Source: Conus ventricosus (Eukaryota; Mollusca; Gastropoda; Neogastropoda; Conidae). From it: a stretch of 64,000 nt of DNA. The position numbers and the translations under genes were made by a program. The stretch's first letter is position 1; each line of letters begins with the position of its first letter. Location of the stretch: the NCBI GenBank assembly GCA_018398815.1, contig CM031622.1:13067014-13131013 (forward strand), written 5' to 3'. The notes under the pieces are model-generated. The model was given only the letters and a program-made list of their open reading frames with translations. It searched no databases and was not told where the DNA came from. Of this stretch, positions 1 through 14,096 are shown one piece after another.

Positions 1-609
1 AGTAATTTACGTAGGCAGCTGTTCAAGTCCCACCTGCCCCTAGAGTGTGTGTTGATGTGCTGCTGCCCCCCTGCTATGAAGGGAACCTCCCTTGCCAGTG
101 GCTTCTTAAAAAACGCGGGCGGGGCCATTTAGGTTGGGTATACAGTGGATTTTTTCCCCTCAGAAACATTCTTATGGGGTTTAACTGTTCTCTGCCGTGT
201 AAAAGTCCCTTGTTTGGTATATAGCTCTCTGGGGTTTACTTTTTTAATAAAATTTTAACGCTTTTTATGTGCTGGTTTGGAGCAGAACAGTCAAATTCAC
301 CTGCATAAGTAGTGGATTAAATATGCAGCAAAACATAAAATGACGTTTTCATTGGGGGGGGGGGGGGTGGGGGGGGAGAAGGAATATCGTGGGAAAAAAG
401 GGAAAGTTTAAAGGCTGTTTTAAATTCTGTAGCAAACGTTACTGCGCAACTAAGAAAAGGGCCCTGTGAAAGAATTTTTACTTTAATTTTGCGTTCCGAT
501 ACACATGTAAAAATGTCGTTTCGGGGAAAGAGCTAAACTTTGCGCTAATATGTGTTTTGTATTTTGTGGCCAAATGCCAAAATGTGTTGTGAGTAAAAAA
601 GTTGAAATG
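1..609. other. No gene seen; intronic or intergenic sequence
   Basis: No exon, tRNA or mobile element was recognised. A G-rich run (about 28 bases with one T) lies at 353-377. Short open frames here have no recognisable motif. Confidence 0.5.
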
Positions 610-1785
610 TTGACTGTCCCAACAGAAGAATGTTTAACATCCTGCTCAACTGCCCCAACAGAAGAGTTTAACATTCCTTGCTCAAACTGTCCAACAGAAG
701 AATGTTTAACTTTTCCTTGCTTAACTGCCCCAAAGAAGAATGTTTAACATTCCTTGCTCTAACCCCCCAACAGAAGAATTTTTAAACATTCCTTCCCTTA
801 ACGTCCCAACAGAAAAATGTTTAACTTCCCTTTTTAAACTGCCCAAGGGAATTTTTAAACTTCTTGCTTAACTGCCCCAACAAAAGAATTTTTTAAAACT
901 TTCCCTTTTGCTTAACGTCCCCAGAAAATTTTTTTAACTTCCCTTTTTCCAAACTGCCCAAAAGAAGATGTTTAAATTCTTGCTCTAACGTCCAACAGAA
1001 GATGTTTAACATTCCTTGCTTAACTGCCAACAAAAGAAGTTTTAACTTTCCCTTGTCTAATGTCCAACGAAAAATGTTTAACATTCTTTTCTCTAACCCC
1101 CCAACAGAAGAATTTTTTTCTTCCTTGCTTATTTGTCCCAAAAAAGAATGTTTAACTTCCCTTTCTCAACTGTCCAAAAAAAGAATTTTTAAAAATTTCC
1201 CTTGCCTAATGCCCCAACAAAAGAAGTTTAACATTTTGCCCCAAACTGCCCCAAAAGAAAAATGTTTAACTTCCTTGCCCCAAAGTCCCAACAGAAGATT
1301 GTTTAAATTTCCCTTGCTCCAACTGTCCAAAAGAAGAATGTTTAATTTTTTGTCTAACGCCCCAACAGAAAAATTTTTAACTTTCCCTTGCTTAACTGTC
1401 CAACAAAAGAATGTTTAACACCCTTGCTCTAACTGTCCCAAACAAAGAATGTTTAAAATTCCTTGCTTAATGCCCCAACAAAAGAATTTTTAACATTCCC
1501 TGCTCTAATGCCCCAACGAAAAATGTTTAAATTCCTTGCTCAAACTGTCCCACAGAAGAATGTTTAAATTTCCCTTTCAAAATTTCCCCAAACAGAAAAA
1601 AGTTTCATTTTTTCTCTAACTGTCCAACAGAAGAATGTTTAATCCTTTGTTTAAAAGCCCCCAACAGAAGAATGTTTAAACTTTCCCTTGCCTAATGCCC
1701 CAACGAAAAAATGTTTCCATTCCTTGCTCTAACTGCCCCAAAAGGAATGTTAACATTCCCTTTGCTCTAACTGTCTAACCCTTGT
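610..1785. repeat. Minisatellite, ~38-40 bp units, ~30 copies
   Basis: A degenerate tandem repeat whose units carry CCCAACAGAAGAATGTTTAA followed by an ATTCCTTGCTC-like stretch. Unit length varies by one to three bases, mostly in A, C and T runs, so no reading frame survives. Confidence 0.9.
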
Positions 1786-2480
1786 GCTTTGAAAATATTA
1801 GCCTCTGTTTAAAAAGAATAAAAAAGATATTCTTTAGCTGGGCCTGAAACTCCCTTGAAATGTGACTGCATCCATTACTTGGTAAAAGGAAAACAGGGGA
1901 ATTTCCTTGATTTCCCCATTACACCCCTAGGCTTGGCAAGGGGAACAGTCCCCTTCCCCCATCCCAAACTTGACGCATCGTGAAATAGTTAATTTGACGG
2001 GGAAGGAAGAATCTCAAGGGTTGTTGATAGGAGACAGCAAAAAGGCGGCAGAAAGCAGTCTTTTGTAAAAATGAAGATTGGGAAGCCAAGGAATTGACAA
2101 GGAAGGTTTTTGAGAAAGGATAGTTTTTAGAGGGAGACAGTTACAGATGGAAGGGCCCCGATTGTGGTTCCCCGACAGCAGAGCATATTGTCTTTCTTTT
2201 ACCTATGTTGGGTAGCCTATAGAAAGGGGTGCAAGAGGGAAGTGTGTGTCAGATGTCTGTGCTTTTTTTTTTGGGACCAAGTTTAAAACGGGATTGTGTG
2301 CTTACTGTGAGGAGCGTGGGGGAAACAACGTCAGAGACAGGGTTAACCCTATTTTATGCGAAGGAATCAGAGAAGCAGAAGTTGAATGTGGGGTTGTTGG
2401 ACACTTTTCCAAAGAAAACTTATATCTGTACTTGCGTAGTGAGATTTACAAGGGGTTTTAAAAAATTGTCTTTTTTTCTT
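1786..2480. other. No gene seen
   Basis: Single-copy-looking sequence. Two overlapping frames at 2,229-2,621 are open but run into the poly-C tract and have no family resemblance. Confidence 0.5.
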
Positions 2481-2484
2481 TCAT

Positions 2485-4345
<1,861 letters not shown>

Positions 4346-4880
4346 GGCGCATATTTGTATATTGGAAAGTCGCATCAGTGGAGAAACCTCTTAGTCTTGC
4401 TAAGGGGTGGGGAGAAAAGAAATGTGTAAGTCTGGTTAGCTGTTTTCACGTTGTTCATGCTATTGGCACCTAACTGAAGACTTCACTAAAATCTTCCATT
4501 TGCAGTCGGGCATTTCTCTATCACACGTAGAGCACATGCAGCAAAGGATGCATCAGAGGCACCCACCAATGTATGCACTTAAGCTTGAGCCATGCTTTCA
4601 CAGAGACCTTAGCATCTGCATCCATATATGCACTTCTGTGTCTGTCTGTCTGATATGGGTTGGAGTTGAACACCACTGATTAAGCGATGTATCTCTCACT
4701 CCCTCCACGCTCCCTCTCTCTCACTTTCTCTCTCTGTCTCCCTCATGGTTCTCAAGAGTTTGTAGACATGTATTGACATGGATTGTGTCGTTAGCTTCTG
4801 TCATTTATATGGGCTTTAAGAGCTGCCAGCGTTTTTTGTTTTTGAACTGTGAATGCGTGTGTGTGTGTGTGTGACTCTGT

Positions 4881-4913
<33 letters not shown>

Positions 4914-5003
4914 CTCTGTGGTGTGTGTGTGTGTGTGAGAAAGAGGAGGGAGATTTCTGGATGGAATGAAAACAGTCCGTCCAGTGAACAGCAAATCACC
5001 AAA
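4346..5003. other. Intron or intergenic sequence with GT microsatellites
   Basis: No exon recognised. (GT)n tracts lie at 4,856-4,937, and a CT-rich stretch at 4,695-4,745. Confidence 0.5.
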
Positions 5004-6850
5004 TTATGGTGTGCATTTCCATCCATAATCACCACAGTATGGTGTGCATTTCCATCCATAATCACCACAGTATGGTGTGCATTTCCATTCATAATCACCA
5101 CAGTATGTTGTGCATTTCCATCCATAATCACCACAGTATGGTGTGCATTTCCATCCATAATCACCACAGTATGGTGTGCATTTCCATCATCACAGTATGG
5201 TGTGCATTTCCATCCATAATCACCACAGTATGGTGTGCATTTCCATCCATAATCACCACAGTATGTTGTGCATTTCCATCCATAATCACCACAGTATGGT
5301 GTGCATTTCCATCCATATTCACCACAGTATGGTGTGCATTTCCATTCATAATCACCACAGTATGTTGTGCATTTCCATCCATAATCACCACAGTATGGTG
5401 TGCATTTCCATCCATAATCACCACAGTATGGTGTGCATTTCCATCCATAATCACCACAGTATGGTGTGTATTTCCATCCATAATCACCACAGTATGGTGT
5501 GCATTTCCATCCATAATCATCACAGTATGGTGTGCATTTCCATCCATAATCACCACAGTATGGTGTGCATTTCCATCCATAAACACCACAGTATGGTATG
5601 CATTTCCATCATCACAGTATGGTGTGCATTTCCATCCATAATCACCACAGTATGGTGTGCATTTCCATCCATAATCACCACAGTATGGTGTACATTTCCA
5701 TCATCACAGTATGGTGTACATTTCCATCCATAATCACCACAGTATGGTGTGCATTTCCTCATCACAGTATGGTGTACATTTCCATCCATAATCACCACAG
5801 TATGGTGTGCATGTCCATCCATAATCACCACAGTATGGTGTTCATTTCCATCCATAATCACCACAGTATGGTGTGCATTTCCATCCATAATCACCACAGT
5901 ATGGTGTGCATTTCCATCCATAATCATCACAGTATGGTGTGCATTTCTATCCATAATCACCACAGTATGGTGTGCATTTCCATCCATAATCACCACAGTA
6001 TGGTGTGCATTTCCATCATCACAGTATGGTGTGCATTTCCATCCATAATCACCACAGTATGGTGTGCATTTCCATCCATAATCACCACAGTATGGTGTAC
6101 ATTTCCATCATCACAGTATGGTGTACATTTCCATCCATAATCACCACAGTATGGTGTGCATTTCCATCATCACAGTATGGTGTACATTTCCATCCATAAT
6201 CACCACAGTATGGTGTGCATGTCCATCCATAATCACCACAGTATGGTGTGCATTTCCATCCATAATCACCACAGTATGGTGTGCATTTCCATCCATAATC
6301 ACCACAGTATGGTGTGCATTTCCATCCATAATCACCACAGTATGGTGTGCATTTCCATCCATAATCACCACAGTATGGTGTGCATTTCCATCCATAATCA
6401 CCACAGTATGGTGTGCATTTCCATCATCACAGTATGGTGTACATTTCCATCCATAATCACCACAGTATGGTGTGCATTTCCATCCATAATCACCACAGTA
6501 TGGTGTACATTTCCATCCATAATCACCACAGTATGGTGTGCATTTCCATCCATAATCACCACAGTATGGTGTACATTTCCATCCATAATCACCACAGTAT
6601 GGTGTACATTTCCATCATCACAGTATGGTGTACATTTCCATCCATAATCACCACAGTATGGTGTGCATTTCCATCCATAATCATCACAGTATGGTGTGCA
6701 TTTCCATCCATAATCACCACAGTATGGTGTGCATTTCCATCCATAATCACCACAGTATGGTGTACATTTCCATCCATAATCACCACAGTATGGTGTGCAT
6801 TTCCATCCATAATCACCACAGTATGGTGTACATTTCCATCCATAATCACT
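5004..6850. repeat. Minisatellite, 33-bp unit with 25-26-bp variants, ~58 copies
   Basis: Units read ATGGTGTGCATTTCCATCC then ATAATCACCACAGT. Shortened units, in which CATCATCACAGT replaces the longer end, occur near 5,186, 5,606, 5,700, 5,757, 6,014, 6,106, 6,165, 6,422 and 6,612. Because 33 is a multiple of three, long frames stay open on both strands. They are repeats, not genes. Confidence 0.97.
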
Positions 6851-7100
6851 TGTTCCCTTGTTTCCTTGCTGCCGTGTCCTAGTTGAGCTTGGGATGCATT
6901 TCCGTCTGATTAATGTTATGGCCTGTTTATTGTCCTTCATCCACTGGCATTTTTTTTCTTCTGTTTTTCATTTTTCATCTTGTCCCCCTGCTTCGTTTAA
7001 GGATTTCAGACTGGTTTACTTACTGTAGATTCCATTCAGGGTGTAAGTTGAAGCGCGGATGAGTGTTGGAGAGAAGTTAAGAGGGCAATGTTGTTGGCAG

Positions 7101-7188
7101 GATGACCTGTGCGGGAAGAGCATCTACAACATCATCCATGTGGGGGACCATGCTCAGTTCAGTAACAGTCTGGTGCCTATGTCACTGG
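7101..7188 (+). CDS. NCOA: NCOA exon: end of PAS-A domain
   Basis: The acceptor ttgttggcag precedes 7,101 and the donor gtgagt starts at 7,189. The frame starts with GAT GAC CTG and gives 29 codons plus one base, including SIYNIIHVGDHAQFSNSLVP. This matches the family signature at the end of PAS-A, where p160 proteins read S-x-Y-x-I/L-LHVGDH-x-EF followed by a short linker. PAS-A takes part in dimerisation and in contacts with other transcription factors. As written the exon ends in phase 1, but the next exon needs phase 2. One extra G in the GGG at 7,187-7,189 would restore the join. A 12-unit minisatellite starts exactly at the donor. Confidence 0.9.
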
Positions 7189-8135
7189 GTGAGTTGCTTG
7201 GCCTGGGAGCTGTCTGCAGTGGATTGAAGAGCTGTTGATGGTGTGGTGTGTGTTGGGCGCGCGCACGTGCGCATGCGAGTTGGTTGGCCTGGGAGCTGTC
7301 TGCAATGGCTTGAAGAGTTGGTGGTGGTGTGTTTGTGTGTACGCGTGTGAGTTGGTTGGCCTGGGAGCTGTCTGCAATGGCTTGAAGAGTTGGTGGTGGT
7401 GGTGTGTTTGTGTGTGTTTGTGTGTGCGCGTGTGAGTTGGTTGGCCTGGGAGCTGTTTGCAATGGCTTGAAGAGTTGTTGGTGGTGGTGTGTTTGTGTGT
7501 GAGTTGGTTGGCCTGGGAGCTGTCTGCAATGGCTTGAAGAGTTGTTGGTGGTGGTGTGTTTGTGTGTGAGTTGGTTGGCCTGGGAGCTGTCTGCAATGGC
7601 TTGAAGAGTTGGTGGTGGTGGTGGTGTGTGTGTGTGTTTGTTTGTGCGCGTGTGAGTTGGTTGGCCTGGGAGCTGTCTGCAATGGCTTGAAGAGTTGGTG
7701 GTGGTGTGTGTGTGCGCGCGTGTGAGTTGGTTGGCCTGGGAGCTGTCTGCAATGGCTTGAAGAGTTGGTGGTGGTGGTGTGTGTGTGTGCGGGTGTGAGT
7801 TGGTTGGCCTGGGAGCTGTCTGCAGTGGCTTGAAGAGTTGGTGGTGGTGGTGTGTTTGTGTGTGCGCGTGTGAGTTGGTTGGCCTGGGAGCTGTCTGCAG
7901 TGGCTTGAAGAGGTGGTGGTGGTGTGTGTGTGTGTTTGTGTGTGCGCGTGTGAGTTGGTTGGCCTGGGAGCTGTGTGCAGTGGCTTGAAGAGCTGTTGAT
8001 GGTGGTGTGTGTGTGTGTTTGTGTGTGCGTGTGTGAGTTGGTTGGCCTGGGAGCTGTCTGCAATGGCTTGAAGAGCTGGTGGTGTGGTGGTGGTGGTGGT
8101 GGTGGTGGTTGTGTGTGTGTGTGTGTGTGTGTGTG
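7189..8135. repeat. Minisatellite starting at the PAS-A exon donor, 12 units of ~66-90 bp
   Basis: Each unit contains GTGAGTTGGTTGGCCTGGGA, then GCTGTCTGCAATGGCTTGAA, a GGT run and a GT/GC run. The first unit is the functional donor (gtgagttgcttgg). Later starts fall near 7,277, 7,349, 7,433, 7,501, 7,568, 7,653, 7,723, 7,797, 7,871, 7,951 and 8,034. The array ends in (GGT)n and (GT)n. Confidence 0.95.
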
Positions 8136-8811
8136 CGCGTGCGCGTGTGCGTGTGCAATTTTCTGTGTGTCTGTGACCTTAATCCATAACCGATGTGGCC
8201 AGTAAAGCTTAGCAACTTAAGTCAATGACAAAACTCGCACGCACATGCATTCTTATAGGCATAAAAGATTTGGTTTAAGAATCTATTGAACAGATACAAC
8301 ATGGTACGTTCAAGACCGTGCGATTATGTGTTTGGATGGGTCGGGCAAATGCTGGCATGCTTCAGTACCCTGACAGAATTGCAAATCCCGATGGGAATGG
8401 TTAGATGTTGCAGCTGTGACAGGTTCTGTGTGCACTCCTGTGTGCCTTCCAGTTGTAGCTGTACTCTGTTCATTGAATGTGGGGAAACTATAGTTTGCTT
8501 TCACTTATTCAATTAAAAAGAGTGGTATTACTGATTAAAATGCAAGCTTCCATATTGCCACCCATGTGTTTAAGTCTCCATGAGATTTTCTTGAAGGGTA
8601 ATTCAAGTGGATCTCAACATTTTCAGACATTCCAGGTTTCCTTCTGAAGATAAGTTGGTTGCTTTCTGGATTCATTCATGCACTTGATGCATTCATTAAA
8701 AGGAGAAAAGGATGTTTCAAAGAAACCAACCAAAAAAAGGTTTGACATAATTTTTGTCTGTGCTGAACTCTCAGACACCCTTGTCCATTTGTCGTGTTAT
8801 CCTCGGATTAG
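8136..8811. other. Intron sequence, nothing recognised
   Basis: An open frame at 8,286-8,516 is Cys-rich but has no splice signals or family motif. Confidence 0.5.
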
Positions 8812-9705
8812 GGGACTAGAAGACGATGGCCCTTAAGTGTAAGAGACTAGAAAATGATGGCCATTAGATGTCAGAGACTAGAAAATGATGGCCATTAGAT
8901 GTCAGAGACTAGAAAATGATGGCCATTAGATGTCAGAGACGAGAAAATGATGGCCATTAGATGTCAGAGACTAGAAAATGATGGCCATTAGATGTCAGAG
9001 ACTAGAAAGTGATGGCCATGAGATGTCAGACTAGAAGATGATGGCCATTAGATGTCAGAGACTAGAAGATGATGGCCATTAGATGTCAGAGACTAGAAGA
9101 TGATGGCCGTTAGATGTCAGAGACTAGAAAGTGATGGCCGTTAGATGTCAGAGACTAGAAGTAGAAAATGATGGCCATTAGATGTCAGAGACTAGAAAAT
9201 GATGGCCATGAGATGTCAGAGACTAGAAAGTGACGGCCATTAGATGTCAGAGACTAGAAGATGATGGCCATGAGATGTCAGAGACTAGAAGATGATGGCC
9301 ATTAGATGTCAGAGACTAGAAGATGATGGCCATTAGATGTCAGAGACTAGAAGATGATGGCCATGAGATGTCAGAGACTAGAAAGTGATGGCCATGAAAT
9401 GTCAGAGACTAGAAGATGATGGCCATGAGATGTCAGAGACTAGAAGATGATGGCCATGAGATGTCAGAGACTAGAAGATGATGGCCATGAGATGTCAGAG
9501 ACTATAAGATGATGGCCATTAGATGTCAGAGACTAGAAAGTGATGGCCATTAGATGTCAGAGACTAGAAGATGATGGCCATTGGATGTCAGAGACTAGAT
9601 GATGATGGCCATTGGATGTCAGAGACTAGAAGATGATGGCCATTGGATGTCAGAGACTAGAAGATGTCGGAGACTAGACGATGATGGCCCTTAGATGTCA
9701 GAAAG
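8812..9705. repeat. Minisatellite, 31-bp unit, ~29 copies
   Basis: Units read GACTAGAAGATGATGGCCAT then TAGATGTCAGA, with A/G variants. Successive units are contiguous with no unique spacers. Confidence 0.96.
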
Positions 9706-10389
9706 CTAAGCTTGACCAGTGGTCATTGGCAGTGACCGATGCTCTTGTGGTCATTGGCTGTGACTGATGCTCTTGTGGTCATTGGCAGTGACCGATGCTC
9801 TGCGCAGGCATGCAGATCTTCCAGCTGCTGGGTAGTTAGTTCACGGTTTAAAAAGAAAAGCAGGGGAAAGGAGGGCGAGGCATGTGTAGTGTGTCAGTTG
9901 TCTGAAGAATACAATGTCTGTGCTCTGCGTGGGTGGCGTGTGTCTGGTGATTTTGTTGGTGAAGGAACACCATCTCTTGGTGTTGTGTCCCAATAAGTTT
10001 CCTTTTCCGCCCCTGAAGAGCTGTGGTGTTGGTTTTTTTTTTGTGTGTGTGTGTGTGTGTGTGTGTGACTGAATGTGTGATAGTCTGCTGTCTGTGGCTC
10101 AGTCATTGTATTGGGGAGGGGTGGAGGTGGGGGCCAGTTTTGTCAGGAAGGCATATGGTGGGGGTGGGGGGTGGGTGAGCACAGGGTGGTGAGGGTGAGG
10201 GAGGGGTGGATTCATTCTGTCAGCCGGCAGTTATGGAAAAGGTGCTACTGCCTGTTGACAGTGTATGAGTTGTTGCTGAGGAAGGCCATTGTGGTGTTGG
10301 GGAGGTGTAGACTGTCTGGTCTGAATGATTTCCTGTTGAGCTCAACCAGTCGTTTCCCTTGTGGGCGTCCTGTGACATGCATGCCTCCA
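9706..10389. other. Intron sequence
   Basis: A 30-bp motif (GTCATTGGCAGTGACCGATG) is repeated three times at 9,721-9,800, and a (GT)n tract lies at 10,041-10,068. No exon was recognised. Confidence 0.5.
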
Positions 10390-11315
10390 TCTTGTCTTTG
10401 TGTATTTCTTTATCGTTCCCTTTGTTTTGGCCTGTTTCTCTTCTTCTATGGCTCTGTCTCTGTCTTTGTGTATTTCTTTATCTTTCCCTTTGTTTTGGCC
10501 TGCTTCTCTTCATCTATGGCTCAGTCTCTGTCTTTGTGTATTTCTTTCTTTCCCTTTGTTTTGGCCTGCTTCTCTTCATCTATGGCTCAGTCTCTGTCTT
10601 TGTGTATTTCTTTCTTTCCCTTTGTTTTGGCCTGCTTCTCTTCATCTATGGCTCAGTCTCTGTCTTTGTGTATTTCTTTATCTTTCCCTTTGTTTTGGCC
10701 TGCTTCTCTTCTTCTATGGCTCTGTCTCTGTGTATTTCTTTGTCTTTCCCTTTGTTTTGGTCTGCTTCTCTTCATCTGTGGCTCTGTCTCTTTGTGTATT
10801 TCTTTATCTTTCCCTTTGTTTTGGTCTGCTTCTCTTCATCTGTGGCTCAGTCTCTGTCTTTGTGTATTTCTTTGTCTTTCCCTTTGTTTTGGACTGCTTC
10901 TCTTATTCTATGGCTCTGTCTCTTTGTGTATTTCTTTATCTTTCCCTTTGTTTTGGACTGCTTCTCTTATTCTGTGGCTCAGTCTCTGTCTTTGTGTATT
11001 TCTTTATCTTTCCCTTTGTTTTGGTCTGCTTCTCTTCATCTGTGGCTCTGTCTCTTTGTGTATTTTTTTATCTTTCCCTTTGTTTTGGTCTGCTTCTCTT
11101 CATCTATGGCTCTGTCTCTGTCTTTGTGTATTTCTTTGTCTTTCCCTTTGTTTTGGCCTGCTCTATGGCTCTGTCTGTCTTCGTGTATTTCTTTATCTTT
11201 CCCTTTGTTTTGGCCTGTTTCTCTTCTATGGCTCAGTCTCTGTCTTTGTGTGTTTCTTTATCTTTCCCTTTGTTTTGGCCTGCTTCTCTTCATCTGTGGC
11301 TCTGTCTCTGTCTTA
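10390..11315. repeat. Minisatellite, ~60-68-bp pyrimidine-rich unit, ~14 copies
   Basis: Units contain TTTCCCTTTGTTTTGGCCTG, CTTCTCTTCATCTATGGCTC and GTCTTTGTGTATTTCTTTAT. Three forward frames stay open across it and encode a hydrophobic repeat. There are no signals of a gene. Confidence 0.95.
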
Positions 11316-12250
11316 TTCCTTCCTCACCCTTCCTCCATTCCACCTTCCACTCCTCTTGCCTCCACGTTCATAGTCTGTTGTTTGACAAAGGTGTGCACAC
11401 CCACACACCACACAGACACACTCACAACGCAGTCACGCACACACTGTTCTCACTCTGGCTTTCTTGCTGTCTGGCTTTGTCTATAGGAAGCATTGTATCA
11501 CTGATAAAGTCTGTCACTGATTGCATCTGCTATCTTGTGTCTTTGATAAGGGGCTGGTGGAGTTTTGTCTGCTGTGGATACAGTTGATGATAAAATCTAG
11601 AGAGAGTGTTCATCTGATGATGTACATGTCTGTGTGTCTCAGTGTGCAGCAAAGGTTTGCAAAGAAAAATGTTTTTTGGCAAATTTGGTCATTAAGACTG
11701 AAGGGGGTTCTCCGATACAGCGATAAATACAGCTGTTGTTCACGCGGCATGGGCTCAACTCACAGAAATAAACTCACAGAAATAGTATTGCAGCTGAAGG
11801 GCTTTTTGGGGGGCAAAATTTGATGAGTAAAACTTAAAAGTCACTTAGTTTTTCGTCTGTGTGAAACTTTTGACACTTCTGATAGATCTGTAACTCCTCT
11901 TACCTAGATGAACAAAAATACACACAGAAACATGGGGTGTGGAGGGGGAAGGGGTAGGGGGATGTAGTTTTGGGGAAGGGGGATGGGGGTGGAAGTGACA
12001 GGGGCACTTGCCCATGATTCTTCAGGTAGCAGCCTGAATGTTTTGGACACAGAGAGATGTGTGTTGTGGAAGAAGGGAGAAAGACGTTGGCCATGTATTT
12101 AGGCCATAGCAGGTGGGTGACAAGAGACACAATGGGAATAGTTTATACCTGTTGGAGAGGGCTCAAGTGACAGCAGTGGAAATGAGAAGCTTGAGCATTG
12201 TCACAGTGTGGACTTCTTGTAAGCTGGTGCTTTATTCTCTTTCTGTCTCC
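11316..12250. other. Intron sequence
   Basis: Two related motifs around GTATCACTGATAAAGTCTG and TTGATGATAAAATCTAG lie at 11,495-11,600. No exon or element was recognised. Confidence 0.45.
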
Positions 12251-12254
12251 CACA

Positions 12255-12425
<171 letters not shown>

Positions 12426-12864
12426 GGAAAATACACTGAGCAAACATGTTCACTACAACCAAGAAAAAGACTGTGGTCAGCTGGAATTGAAAAAAGTGAA
12501 AACTTGTTCATTGTGGAATTTCCACAATATAAAACCCTTTAAAAAGAAAAAAAAAAAGAAGATTTATGTTAATTACTAAGGGCTTTGAACACAAGGTATG
12601 TACTCGGAATTGTAACAGCTGTGGTTCTGATAGTCAGAGATGAAAACCAGGTCCGTGCAGGTGAAACAAAGGGGACAGGGACAGAAGAGAGACAGAAGAA
12701 AGGGGATCAGACAGAAGGGATTCCAGACAAGAATGTGCATGAAGAAACGTGACAAATAATGTTTAAGCAAAATGGACAGAAAATAACATGTGTAATTGTT
12801 GCCATAAAGACAAAATATACAACAGGATGGCACTGATCTCTCTCTCTCCCCCCTCTCCCTCTCC

Positions 12865-12898
<34 letters not shown>

Positions 12899-12899
12899 T

Positions 12900-13976
12900 A
12901 GTCTTGGTCGGTCTGTCTTTCTCTCTCAATATTTATCTATTTATCTATCTATATTATATAGATGTTTGCTTTGCAGGAGCTCAGAAAAATCATGAGAGAA
13001 GGCTGATGCATTGAACAGCTTCATTAAAATTATTTTTTTAAATAATCCCATTCTTCAGCATACATGATAATAGTAGACCTGATGAAGTGTTTTACCGTCT
13101 TCGTTTTTGAGTAGATATGCATATATATTACAATGAATGAAATGAAACAAAATGTAAATATGCTCATGAAAGAACTTTATAAATGCAAAGTGGACAAATA
13201 TCTGCATGGCTTGGAAAAGCAGTATTGCAAATTCCTTTTATTGCAAATTCCTTTGTTGATTTTGTACATAGGCTTGCTAAAAATGTAAACTTTACCAGTG
13301 CCTCCCATACAACAAAGCAAAGTTACTGGCAGTGGTACAAGACAAAGAACAGCCTTTACTTTTACTTCTCCTCCCCCCATCCTCCCCTTCCATATACAAG
13401 ACACTGACCATCCGTTTTGTCCTCTTGATTATTCAGGACAAAAGAAGAGTGACAGAAGGTGAGAAGAGGAGAAAATTCTTTAGAGGAGGAGGGGAGTAGT
13501 GAAAACTGAAAAGTATTACGAGTTTGAGCATACACATATGTTTTGTGTGCACGGTCATCAAGTGTCTTTGCTAGTAGAATCCAAATAAACAGTAACAGCT
13601 TGACATATTGTTTTCTTTGGCAGCTTTGGCCCTTAGGCAGCTAGCTGTCTGTCCTTAAGTTGGGGACAAGTATGCTTGGAGTAAGTGAAGTTGAGGAGAC
13701 TGTTTTAAGACTAACAAGGTGGAAGAGAACAAGACCTGGGGGGGGGGGGGGGGGGGGGAGGCATTGAGAGACCTGGCTGGATCAGATGTGATGTTACTAG
13801 CGTACTGACTCGATGGTATTCGGACAGGTGTGCTTTGCTGAGTGTGATGATGGAGCTTTCACAAATATGTTGGTGACATTGGATAGGTGTAGGCATGTGT
13901 TTTCTTTTCTTCAAAGGTCTGTTCCTCTCAGTGTGGTGCGTGAGCTGTGCAGGCTGGGGAGCCCTGCTGGGATCCA
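12900..13976. other. Intron sequence
   Basis: A run of about 21 G lies at 13,738-13,759. No exon recognised. Open frames at 13,177-13,407 occur on both strands and lack motifs. Confidence 0.45.
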
Positions 13977-14033
13977 AGAAAGCCACCTGACTGTACGAGG
14001 CAGGAAAAAACCAACAGAAAGCCACCTGACTGT
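13977..14033. repeat. Left fragment of the 36-bp minisatellite split by the LINE
   Basis: About one and a half copies of the unit containing GAAAGCCACCTGACTGTACG and AGGCAGGAAAAAACCAACA end at 14,033, where the LINE begins. The rest of the array resumes at 19,234. Confidence 0.9.
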
Positions 14034-14096
14034 TAAGGTGACAGCGATTCAGATACTGAGGTACGACAGAGGACAGGTTTCTGGGCTTCCTGGCTC

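Noticed and set aside
5004..6886. Overlapping open frames encoding MVCISIHNHHS-type repeats
   Set aside because: A 33-base unit with no stops in several frames. Truncated units shift the frame, as expected of non-coding DNA.
7154..8215. Minus-strand frames encoding His/Thr/Pro repeats
   Set aside because: Antisense of the minisatellite after the PAS-A exon donor.
8812..9705. Possible CRISPR array (31-base direct repeats)
   Set aside because: Units are contiguous with no unique spacers, and the DNA is eukaryotic. It is an ordinary minisatellite.
10111..11587. Three forward frames of 375-420 codons that look like membrane proteins
   Set aside because: Hydrophobicity comes from a T/C-rich 68-base repeat translated in every frame. 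There is no non-repeat coding sequence.
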